Shown here: in pieces, positions 32,297-39,229 of the stretch | How the letters are laid out: each line of letters starts with the position of its first letter | Numbering within the stretch: position 1 is the first letter of the stretch | Source: Clostridia bacterium | GTDB lineage: Bacteria > Bacillota > Clostridia > Christensenellales > Aristaeellaceae | Assembly: GCA_017484085.1 (NCBI GenBank) | Contig: JAFUTW010000043.1 | Coordinates: forward strand, 1-45,016 | Reading direction: 5' to 3' | Length of the DNA stretch: 45,016 nt | Program-made: the position numbers and the translations under genes | The notes under the pieces: generated by a model | What the model was told of the DNA's origin: nothing | The model's database searches: none | The model's input: the letters and a program-made list of their open reading frames with translations, nothing else

Positions 32297-33721
32297 TTAT
32301 TCCTTTCCGTTCCAGCAATAGGTGCAGAGTTCACATTCCGGCAGGCCGATCGCCTGACATACGCCTTCCAGCGACTGAAACTCGAGGGAGGCGAAGTGCA
32401 GCTTCTCGCAGATCGCCGCGCGCAGCCTTCTGCCACGCTCCGTATTCCCGTCGCTGTACTCCTCCAGATACTGAAGGCCCTCTTCGCCTTCCAGTTCCAC
32501 GATGATGCGCCGCGCCAGCAGCTCCATCTCGCTGGTCGCCGGAGAGAAGTTCAGATATTTGCAGCTGTACAGGATCGGCGGACAGGCCGAGCGGATGTGC
32601 ACCGCCTTGGCCCCGTTTTCATAGAGGAAGTCCACCGTCTCCCGCAGCTGTGTGCCCCTCACGATGGAGTCGTCCACAAACAGCAGGTTCTTGCCCTGGA
32701 TGAGCTCGTGGACCGGGATCTGCTTCATCTTGGCGATCTTGTTGCGGTCCGTCTGGTGGGCGGGCATGAAGCTGCGCTGCCACGTCGGCGTGTACTTGAT
32801 AAAGGCCCTGGCAAAGCGGCAGCCGCTTTCGTTGGCATAGCCGATGGCGTGCGGCGTCCCCGAATCCGGCACGCCGCCCACGTAGTCGATGTCCCGGCAG
32901 CGGCCCGCCTCCATATCCGCCCGGGCCATGATCTCCCCGTTGCGGTAGCGCATGGCCTCCACGTTGACCCCTTCATAGGTGGAGGTCGGGTAGCCGTAGT
33001 AGGACCAGAGGAAAGCGCAGATGCGCTTTTTCTTCCCCGGGGGGCTCAGCGAGATCATTTCGTCCGCGCGCAGCAGGACGATCTCCCCCGGGCCCAGCTC
33101 GTAGCAGTCCTCGTAGCCCAGCTTCTGGTAGGCGAAGGACTCGAATGAAACCGCGTATCCGTCCGCGTCCTTCCCCACGTGCACCGGCAGCCTTCCGACG
33201 CTGTCTCTGGCAGCGATCACCTCGCCGTCCTTGGTCAGGATGAGGATGCACGCGGAGCCTTCGATCTGGCTCTGGGCGAAGCGGAGGCCCTCCACAAAGC
33301 TGCTCTTCTGGTCGATCAGCGCTGCCATCAGCTCCGTCTGATTGACCCGGCCGCCCGTCATCGCATCAAAATGACCGCCGGAGAAGGACAGGTACTGCTC
33401 CGTCAGCGCCTCGGCGTTGTTGATGACGCCCGTCATGCAGATGGCGTACGGCCCGTGGTTGGAGCGGATGAGCAGCGGCTGCGGATCGCAGTCGCTCACG
33501 CATCCGATGGCCGCCGTGCCACGCATCTCTTCAAAGACGTGGGCGAATTTGGTGCGGAAGGGCGCGTTTTCGATGTTGTGTATCTGCCGCTGCAGGCCGA
33601 TCTCCGGGTCATAGGCAGCGAGGCCTGCCCGCCGCGTGCCGAGGTGGCTGTGATAGTCCACCCCGAAGAACGCGTCGGACAGGCAGTCTCTGCGGGAGAC
33701 GGCGGCAAAGAATCCACCCAT
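32297..33721 (-). CDS. purF: Amidophosphoribosyltransferase homologue lacking the N-terminal cysteine
   Basis: A 474-residue PurF-family protein; the reaction is PRPP to phosphoribosylamine. The transferase half is intact: DSGTPHAIGYA, FARAFIKYTPTWQRSFM and the PRPP loop NLLFVDDSIVRGTQ near residue 350, ending in ELCTYCWNGKE. The glutaminase half is recognisable (DYHSHLGTRRAGLA, NIENAPF, GVINNAEAL) but begins MGGFFAAVS instead of exposing a Cys. The in-frame TGA 9 nt before the ATG excludes a longer form that could supply one. The nearest cysteine, in RRDC at position 13, is not N-terminal. Clostridial relatives with this MGGFF start are common in my recollection, so it is probably a real family trait implying ammonia use or an external ammonia source. 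The ribosome site is modest (TGAGGCGG). Confidence 0.88.
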   Translation of the reverse strand: MGGFFAAVSRRDCLSDAFFGVDYHSHLGTRRAGLAAYDPEIGLQRQIHNIENAPFRTKFAHVFEEMRGTAAIGCVSDCDPQPLLIRSNHGPYAICMTGVINNAEALTEQYLSFSGGHFDAMTGGRVNQTELMAALIDQKSSFVEGLRFAQSQIEGSACILILTKDGEVIAARDSVGRLPVHVGKDADGYAVSFESFAYQKLGYEDCYELGPGEIVLLRADEMISLSPPGKKKRICAFLWSYYGYPTSTYEGVNVEAMRYRNGEIMARADMEAGRCRDIDYVGGVPDSGTPHAIGYANESGCRFARAFIKYTPTWQRSFMPAHQTDRNKIAKMKQIPVHELIQGKNLLFVDDSIVRGTQLRETVDFLYENGAKAVHIRSACPPILYSCKYLNFSPATSEMELLARRIIVELEGEEGLQYLEEYSDGNTERGRRLRAAICEKLHFASLEFQSLEGVCQAIGLPECELCTYCWNGKE

Positions 33722-33729
33722 GCCGCGCC

Positions 33730-34416
33730 TCAGGCGAAGAAGAGCTTGGAGAGGGTCATCGGGTCGATGTATTCCCCATCCTTGTATACGCGCATATTGC
33801 CGGAGGCGATCTCGTCGATCAGCATGACGCCGCCGTCCTTGTCGTAGCCGAACTCAAACTTGATGTCGTAGAGCTCCAGGCCCTTTGCGGCCAGGTCGTC
33901 CGCGACGATCTTTGTGATCTGCTGCGTCATTTCCTTGATGGCGTCGTACTGCTCGCCCGTCATGACGCCCAGCACGATGAGGCCGTCGCGGGTGACGAGC
34001 GGATCGCCCTTTTCATCGTTCTTAAAGGTGGTCTCCACATAGGAGGGGAGCACCGTGCCCGGCTCGATATACTCGCCGTAGCGGCGGATGAAGCTGCCCA
34101 CCGCACGGTTGCGGCAGATGACCTCCAGGCCCTTGCCGAACACCTTCGCCGGCAGGACTTCCATGGTGGTCTGGCCGAGGTCGGCGCTGACGTAGTGGGT
34201 CTTGATCCCCGCCGCGTTGATCTTCTCGAAGAAATAGACGGACATGCGAAGGTTGACGTCGCCGACACCCTCGATGGTCAGGCCTACGGAGTTCTCGCCC
34301 GGGTCGAAGACGCCGTCCTTGCCGGTGCAGTCGTCCTTGAACTTGAGGAGGTAGTTGCCGTTATCGAGGGCGTAAACGTTCTTGGTCTTTCCGGTGTACA
34401 CAAGATTCTTTTCCAT
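33730..34416 (-). CDS. purC: Phosphoribosylaminoimidazole-succinocarboxamide synthase
   Basis: A 228-residue SAICAR synthetase: [103 protein letters not shown] and a TLSKLFF tail. It is somewhat shorter than the E. coli enzyme (237). ATG 34416 follows AAAGGAG with a 9-nt gap; the longer frame is a read-through from the purE spacer. The adenylosuccinate lyase (purB) needed for the next step is not in the window. Confidence 0.95.
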   Translation of the reverse strand: MEKNLVYTGKTKNVYALDNGNYLLKFKDDCTGKDGVFDPGENSVGLTIEGVGDVNLRMSVYFFEKINAAGIKTHYVSADLGQTTMEVLPAKVFGKGLEVICRNRAVGSFIRRYGEYIEPGTVLPSYVETTFKNDEKGDPLVTRDGLIVLGVMTGEQYDAIKEMTQQITKIVADDLAAKGLELYDIKFEFGYDKDGGVMLIDEIASGNMRVYKDGEYIDPMTLSKLFFA

Positions 34417-34447
34417 GGTGATGCACTCCTTTTCTTTTTTGTCCGTC

Positions 34448-34942
34448 TTATCTGTCAAAGTCAGCGGCGAGGGCCGCGTCCTTTTCAAGCACTTTTGCGG
34501 CGTCGCCGGCGCGGCGCCCGTTCAGCTTCTCAGTCAGGGCTTCATCCCCCAGCGCCAGCATCTGCAGGGCCAGCAGCGCCGCGTTGGCGCCGCCGCCCAC
34601 TGCCACTGTTGCGACCGGGATGCCCGAAGGCATCTGCACGGTGGAGAGCAGGGCGTCCAGCCCGCCGAAAGCGTTGCCCGCGCACGGCACGCCGATGACC
34701 GGCAGCGTCGTCTGCGCCGCCATGGCGCCCGCCAGGTGCGCGGCCATGCCGGCAAAGGCGATCAGCACGCCGAAGCCGTTCTCCCTGGCCCCGGCGGCGA
34801 AGCGCGCGGCCTCCCCCGGCGTACGGTGTGCGGAGTACACGTGCACCTCAAAGGGCGCGCCGAATTCCTGCAGGACGGCGACAGCCTTTTTTACGACCGG
34901 CAGGTCGCTGTCGCTGCCCATGATGAGAGCGATTTTCTTCAT
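34448..34942 (-). CDS. purE: N5-carboxyaminoimidazole ribonucleotide mutase (class I PurE)
   Basis: A 164-residue Pur[32 protein letters not shown] with the catalytic His, [28 protein letters not shown] and [20 protein letters not shown]. Its length and the SDSDLP signature fit class I. Class I enzymes act on N5-CAIR made by PurK, but purK is not in this operon. It may lie elsewhere, or the enzyme may use AIR and CO2. First gene of the operon, 20-50 nt after the riboswitch terminator, with GGAGGG at the start. Confidence 0.95.
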   Translation of the reverse strand: MKKIALIMGSDSDLPVVKKAVAVLQEFGAPFEVHVYSAHRTPGEAARFAAGARENGFGVLIAFAGMAAHLAGAMAAQTTLPVIGVPCAGNAFGGLDALLSTVQMPSGIPVATVAVGGGANAALLALQMLALGDEALTEKLNGRRAGDAAKVLEKDAALAADFDR

Positions 34943-34950
34943 AGTCCCTC

Positions 34951-34993
34951 CAAATCAAAAAGGCGCACAGATCCCCTCAGGTTCGTGTGCGCC
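34951..34993 (-). terminator. Riboswitch-controlled intrinsic terminator of the purine operon
   Basis: On the minus strand GGCGCACA (34993-34986) pairs with TGTGCGCC (34969-34962), followed by TTTTTGATTT. Its 5' arm uses the GGGCG end of the aptamer (34990-34994), so ligand-bound aptamer and terminator exclude each other. Confidence 0.85.
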
Positions 34994-35060
34994 CAGACGG
35001 TCGGCAATCCAAGGCTTCTGTTTCCCCGTGTCCATTCACGCAATCCGTCAGTCGCAGAGC
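34990..35060 (-). ncRNA. ZTP riboswitch (pfl motif)
   Basis: The leader, read on the minus strand, has GACTGACGG (35053-35045) and, at its 3' end, the hallmark GCCGACCGTCTGGGCG. ACGGGGAAACA lies between. The segments match the pfl/ZTP class, and the Fusobacterium ulcerans aptamer shares GACUGACGG and GCCGACCGUCUGGGCG as I recall it. ZTP/ZMP accumulates when 10-formyl-THF is short. Binding should block the overlapping terminator and switch on the operon. The regulated genes, AICAR formyltransferase, purN and fhs, are those that consume or make 10-formyl-THF. Confidence 0.9.
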
Positions 35061-35075
35061 CCGTATGACGCGGAA

Positions 35076-35104
35076 ATTATACTGAGTCTTCCGTATAATG
35101 TCAA
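35076..35104 (-). promoter_or_regulatory. Promoter of the purine operon
   Basis: Full consensus on the minus strand: TTGACA (35099-35104), 17-bp spacer, TATAAT (35076-35081). Transcription should start near 35069, just before the aptamer. The A+T-rich gap 35105-35202 up to pyrB shows no strong terminator, so some pyr read-through is possible. Confidence 0.85.
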
Positions 35105-35202
35105 CTAATTTTCTGTTAACGTTCGGCTTTTAGAAAAATCTGCCGATACTTTCCGCACTGTTTTGATGAATTCTAAGCTAATTGAACCAAATTATCCGAA
35201 TT

Positions 35203-36261
35203 TTAGTTCTCTTTTTCCGGTACAGCTTCCGCTTCGCACCAGGCGCAGCGCACGGCGTCCTTGGTGCGGATGAATTCCTGCGGCACGCTGCGCTCCCGGT
35301 GACAGACGCACCGCGGATTCGGACAGCTGCCCGCAAAGGGGATCACCGGCTGGCGCGGGCTGTCCTCCTGCGCCCCCAGCAGCGTCAGGATCAGCGCCAT
35401 GCGCATGTAGCGCCCGTAGTTCACCTGTTTGAAGTAGCAGGCGCGGGAATCGTCATCCACATCCGGCGCGATCTCGTTCACGCGCGGCAGGGGATGCAGC
35501 ACCCTGAGCGTCTGTTTGCCCAGCCGCATGCGTTCGGCGTTCAGGATATAGGCGTCCTTGAGGCGCTCGTACTGCTGCTGGTCGTCGAAGCGCTCCTTCT
35601 GTACGCGCGTCATATACAGGATATCCAGCTGCGGAAGCGCCTCCTCCAGCGATTCGGTCGCCTCCGCCTCCAGCCCTTCCAGCATGTAATCGGGCAGCGC
35701 CAGTTCCGAAGGCGAGATCAGCACGAAGCGGATCCCCTCGCAGCGCGACAGCACCCGGATGAGCGAGTGCACCGTCCGCCCGTACAGCAGGTCTCCGCAC
35801 AGGCCGACCGTCAGGTTCGAAAGCCGGCCAGTCTCGCTGCGGATGGTCATCACGTCCGCCAGCGTCTGGGTCGGGTGACAGTGTCCGCCGTCCCCGGCAT
35901 TGATGAAGGGCACGCCCGTATAGCGCGCGGCCAGCCTGGCAGCGCCGTCCACCGGATGGCGCATCGCGATGATGTCCGCATAGCAGGAGATGACGCGGAT
36001 CGTATCGGCCAGGCTCTCGCCCTTCGTCGTGGAGGAGGTGGCGCCGTCCGTCATGGAGAGCACCGTGCCGCCGAGGCTCAGCATGGCGGATTCGAAGCTC
36101 ATGCGCGTGCGGGTGCTGGGCTCGAAGAAGAGTGTCGCCAGCTTGCGCCCACGGCAGGCATCCTGATAGCGGTCCGGATGCGCCATGATGTCCGCGGCCA
36201 GGTCGCACATTTCCTCCAGCTCGCGCGGCGACAGATCCACCGCGTCGATGAGATTACGCAT
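35203..36261 (-). CDS. pyrB: Aspartate carbamoyltransferase with fused PyrI-type zinc site
   Basis: A 352-residue ATCase catalytic chain forming carbamoyl-aspartate. Carbamoyl-phosphate site FFEPSTRTRMSFESAM, then GESLADTIRVISCYADIIAM, NAGDGGHCHPTQTLADVMTI, GDLLYGRTVHSL and VLHPLPRVNEI; aspartate-domain residues are present. After the normal end near residue 305 it continues with Cys313-x4-Cys318 and Cys339-x2-Cys342 (CPNPRC ... CAWC). This copies the spacing of the zinc domain of the regulatory chain PyrI (C-x4-C, about 20-23, C-x2-C), but the nucleotide-binding allosteric domain is absent. ATG 36261 overlaps pyrE by 8 nt. Last gene of the operon. Confidence 0.92.
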   Translation of the reverse strand: MRNLIDAVDLSPRELEEMCDLAADIMAHPDRYQDACRGRKLATLFFEPSTRTRMSFESAMLSLGGTVLSMTDGATSSTTKGESLADTIRVISCYADIIAMRHPVDGAARLAARYTGVPFINAGDGGHCHPTQTLADVMTIRSETGRLSNLTVGLCGDLLYGRTVHSLIRVLSRCEGIRFVLISPSELALPDYMLEGLEAEATESLEEALPQLDILYMTRVQKERFDDQQQYERLKDAYILNAERMRLGKQTLRVLHPLPRVNEIAPDVDDDSRACYFKQVNYGRYMRMALILTLLGAQEDSPRQPVIPFAGSCPNPRCVCHRERSVPQEFIRTKDAVRCAWCEAEAVPEKEN

Positions 36262-36901
36262 GGCCGCCTCCGATCCAGCTTTCATCCGAAGGATTGTCCC
36301 TGAAGGCCAGCAGCCGCCGGATGTCCGACTTGTCGATGCGCCCGGTTTCGCCCGCCACCTGCGCGATGGTGTCAAAGTCCGTAAGGGAGACGTTGCGCAC
36401 GCCCGCGGAATTCAGCCGCTCGATGCCCTTTTTCATGCCGTAGGTCATGATGGAAGCGATGCCCAGGACCTCCGCGCCCGCTACCCGCAGGGCTTCCACC
36501 ACCTCCAGAACGCTGCCGCCGGTGGAGATGAGGTCCTCGATGACCACGACCTTCTGCCCCGCCTCCAGCTTTCCTTCGATGCGGTTGCCGCGGCCGTGAT
36601 CCTTTGCGCCGCCGCGCACATAACCCATGGGGAGCCCGAGTAGGTGCGCCGTGATCGCTGCGTGGGCGATGCCGGCTGTGGAGGTGCCCATCAGCACCTG
36701 TGCATCCGGGTACTCTTCCCTTACGACCTCGGAGAGGCCGGTCTCCACCAGGGTCCGCACCTCCGGCGCCGTCAGCGTCAGGCGGTTGTCACAGTATACC
36801 GGGCTTTTGATGCCGCTGGCCCACGTAAAGGGCTGCTCGGGCCTCAGAAAGACTGCGCCGATGGAAAGCAGCGCGTCCGCCAGTTTTTCGCTTCTCGTCA
36901 T
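36254..36901 (-). CDS. pyrE: Orotate phosphoribosyltransferase
   Basis: A 215-residue type I PRTase making OMP from orotate and PRPP. FTWASGIKSPVYCDNRLTL, GTSTAGIAHAAITAHLLGLP, YVRGGAKDHGRGNRIEG (flexible loop Lys) and the PRPP motif VVVIEDLISTGGSVLEVVEA are all present. A C-terminal extension, SDIRRLLAFRDNPSDESWIG, overlaps pyrB. Its start overlaps the pyrF stop by 4 nt. Confidence 0.95.
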   Translation of the reverse strand: MTRSEKLADALLSIGAVFLRPEQPFTWASGIKSPVYCDNRLTLTAPEVRTLVETGLSEVVREEYPDAQVLMGTSTAGIAHAAITAHLLGLPMGYVRGGAKDHGRGNRIEGKLEAGQKVVVIEDLISTGGSVLEVVEALRVAGAEVLGIASIMTYGMKKGIERLNSAGVRNVSLTDFDTIAQVAGETGRIDKSDIRRLLAFRDNPSDESWIGGGHA

Positions 36902-37602
36902 GCTTCTTCTCCTTCAAACTCGTCAAGGCAGCGCAGGTAGGCTGCCAGGGGATCTGCGCTTGCGGTGATGGGCCGCCCCACCACGATGTAGTCCGAGCCG
37001 ATGCGTTTGGCTTCCCGCGGGGTCATGACCCGCTTCTGGTCGCCCCTGTCGCCGTCCGCAAAGCGGATGCCCGGCGTCACGCAGAGGAAGCCGCTGCCGC
37101 AGCGCGCGTGCACGGCGCCCGCCTCCAGCGGGGAGCATACCACGCCGTCCAGCCCCGCGCGCTTGGCGTTCTCCGCGTATGAGAGAACGGCCTCCTCCAT
37201 GGGCAGACGGATGCCCAGCTCGCCCTCCAGCGCAGCCTGATCGGTGGAGGTGAGCTGCGTCACGGCGATGCACAGCGGCCGGCTGCCGTCCGGCCGGGTC
37301 AGGCCCTCCAGCGCAGCCTCCATCATGGCGCGCGTGCCCGCAGCGTGGAGGTTGACGATGTCCGCATCCAGCGAAGAGAGCACGCGCATGGCCTTCTTCA
37401 CCGTGTTGGGGATGTCGTGCAGCTTGAGATCCAGGAAGATCTGATGGCCGCGCGCCTTCAGCGTGCGCACGATTTCAGGCCCTTCCGCATAGAACAGCTC
37501 CATGCCGATCTTGACAAAGGGTCGCTTCTCCCCAAACCTTTCCAGAAAGGAAAGGGTCTCCTGCTTTCCCGCGAAATCGCAGGCGATGATCACTTTGCTC
37601 AT
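36898..37602 (-). CDS. pyrF: Orotidine 5'-phosphate decarboxylase
   Basis: A 234-residue type 1 OMP decarboxylase (UMP formation): IIACDFAGKQETLSFLERFG, VKIGMELFYAEGPEIV, the catalytic DLKLHDIPNTVKKAM (Asp-Lys-Asp chain), VNLHAAGTRAMMEAA, VVCSPLEA, FLCVTPGIR and YIVVGRPITASADP. ATG 37602 is chosen over an ATG 15 nt upstream because AAAGGAG lies between them. It is 11 nt from pyrD. Confidence 0.95.
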   Translation of the reverse strand: MSKVIIACDFAGKQETLSFLERFGEKRPFVKIGMELFYAEGPEIVRTLKARGHQIFLDLKLHDIPNTVKKAMRVLSSLDADIVNLHAAGTRAMMEAALEGLTRPDGSRPLCIAVTQLTSTDQAALEGELGIRLPMEEAVLSYAENAKRAGLDGVVCSPLEAGAVHARCGSGFLCVTPGIRFADGDRGDQKRVMTPREAKRIGSDYIVVGRPITASADPLAAYLRCLDEFEGEEA

Positions 37603-37613
37603 ATGTGCTCCTT

Positions 37614-38516
37614 TCACTGTCTAAGTTCCTTCAGGGTCCTGATGCCGTAGCGGTCCATGGCCGCGGGCAGCGCGCCGATGATGTCGCGGCACGCGTACGG
37701 GGAGACCAGGTTGGCCGCCCCCACCTCCACGGCCGCCGCGCCGGCCATCATCATCTCCAGCACGTCCTCCGCCGAGGATACGCCGCCCAACCCCACGACG
37801 GGGACGGAGACCGCGCGGGCCACATCCCACACCATGCGCAGCGCCACCGGGAAGACCGCAGGCCCGGACAGGCCGCCCGTCCGGTTGGCGATCACGGGCC
37901 GGCGCGTCGCAAGGTCGATGCGCATCCCCAGCAGCGTGTTGATGAGGCTGATGCCGTCCGCGCCCGCGTCCTCGCAGGCTTTTGCGATATCCGTGATGCT
38001 GGTGACGTTGGGGCTCAGCTTGATGATGAGCGGCTTTTTCGTCACCTTCCGCGCGGCTGAGACCACGGAGGCCGCCGCGTGCGGGTCGGTGCCGAAGCTC
38101 ATCCCCCCGCCGTGGACGTTGGGACAGCTGATGTTGATCTCGTACCAGCCGATCCGCGGCTCCGCTTCCAGCCGCCGCACGACCTCCGTATAGTCCTCCA
38201 CCGAAAAGCCGCTGACGTTCGCCATCACCGGCTTGTGAAAGACGCTGAAGAGCCGGGGCAGCTCCTCCGAGAGCACGGCGTCCACGCCGGGGTTCTGCAA
38301 TCCGACCGCGTTTAGCATCCCCGCGGGCGTCTCCGCGATGCGGGGCAGCGGATTGCCGTCCCGGGGCTGAAGCGTCGTCCCCTTGAAGGAGAGCGTGCCC
38401 AGGCAGTTGATGTCATAGAGCTCCGCAAATTCGTAGCCGAAGCCGAAAGTGCCGGAGGCTGGGATCACCGGGTTGTCCAGCGGGATCCCGCACAGTTCTA
38501 CATTCAAGCGTCCCAC
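37614..38516 (-). CDS. pyrD: Dihydroorotate dehydrogenase, class 1B catalytic subunit
   Basis: A 300-residue FMN enzyme (PyrDB) oxidising dihydroorotate with NAD+ via PyrK. NPVIPASGTFGFG, LGTLSFKGTTLQPRDGNP, EINISCPNVHGGGMSFG with the catalytic Cys, LIIKLSPNVTSI, NTLLGMRIDLATRRP and VVGLGGVSSAEDVLEMMMAG. The start is GTG (38514-38516) behind GGAGGAAAT, overlapping the end of pyrK by 13 nt. The rare start and overlap point to coupled, stoichiometric translation with PyrK. Confidence 0.95.
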   Translation of the reverse strand: MGRLNVELCGIPLDNPVIPASGTFGFGYEFAELYDINCLGTLSFKGTTLQPRDGNPLPRIAETPAGMLNAVGLQNPGVDAVLSEELPRLFSVFHKPVMANVSGFSVEDYTEVVRRLEAEPRIGWYEINISCPNVHGGGMSFGTDPHAAASVVSAARKVTKKPLIIKLSPNVTSITDIAKACEDAGADGISLINTLLGMRIDLATRRPVIANRTGGLSGPAVFPVALRMVWDVARAVSVPVVGLGGVSSAEDVLEMMMAGAAAVEVGAANLVSPYACRDIIGALPAAMDRYGIRTLKELRQ

Positions 38517-39229
38517 AGGATTTCCTCCTTCCGGAAGACCGGGCCTTCCCGGCAGATGCGCCGCATGCCGCCCGCCATCCGCTGACTGCAGCCCATGCAG
38601 GCGCCGAAGCCGCAGCCCATGCGCGCCTCCAGGCTCATTTCGCCCGGCATGGCAAGCTTCGTGAGCGCGCGCAGCATCGGTACGGGGCCGCAGGCGTAGA
38701 AGTAGCTGCCCTCCGGCAGAACGGCCGTGACAAACCCCTTCGTCCCGTAACTGCCGTCCGCCGTGGCCACCCGCGTATCGCAGCCCAGTGCCCGGAACTC
38801 CTCTTCATAAAAGACCTCGGATGCCGTATTGAAGCCCAGGCAGACCGCAACCGGCAGACCGCGTCCGCGCAGCATCCTCGCCAGGTAGTAAAGCGGCGGG
38901 ACACCTACGCCGCCGCCGGCCAGCACGGGCGCTTCCCCCGCGCGGGTCAGGTCGTAGCCGTTGCCCAGGCCCGTCAGCACGTCTGCCGTCTGCCCCGGTT
39001 CCATCGCCGTCAGCTCTTCCGTTCCCCTCCCCTGCCTGCGGATGACCAGATTCAGCTGTCCGCCCCGGCAGTCGCACACCGAGATGGGCCGGCGCAGGGA
39101 AAAGCCGGGCACCGCCAGGTTCACGAACTGCCCCGGCTTCATCGGCTCCGTCACGCCCTCCAGCACGAGCTCCGTCACCCGCTCGGTCAGCGCCCGCTTT
39201 GAAACGAGCGTCAGCGTCTCCTGCTTCAT
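38504..39229 (-). CDS. pyrK: Dihydroorotate dehydrogenase electron-transfer subunit
   Basis: A 241-residue PyrK: an FAD domain with RRPISVCDCRGGQLNLVIRR and GQFVNLAVPGFS, an NAD-binding domain with VLAGGGVGVPPLYYLARML and FYACGPVPMLRAL, then the 2Fe-2S ligands CGFGACMGC (near 205-213) and C in RRICREGPVF. It passes electrons from PyrD FMN to NAD+. Its ATG overlaps the carB stop by 4 nt. Confidence 0.95.
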   Translation of the reverse strand: MKQETLTLVSKRALTERVTELVLEGVTEPMKPGQFVNLAVPGFSLRRPISVCDCRGGQLNLVIRRQGRGTEELTAMEPGQTADVLTGLGNGYDLTRAGEAPVLAGGGVGVPPLYYLARMLRGRGLPVAVCLGFNTASEVFYEEEFRALGCDTRVATADGSYGTKGFVTAVLPEGSYFYACGPVPMLRALTKLAMPGEMSLEARMGCGFGACMGCSQRMAGGMRRICREGPVFRKEEILWDA

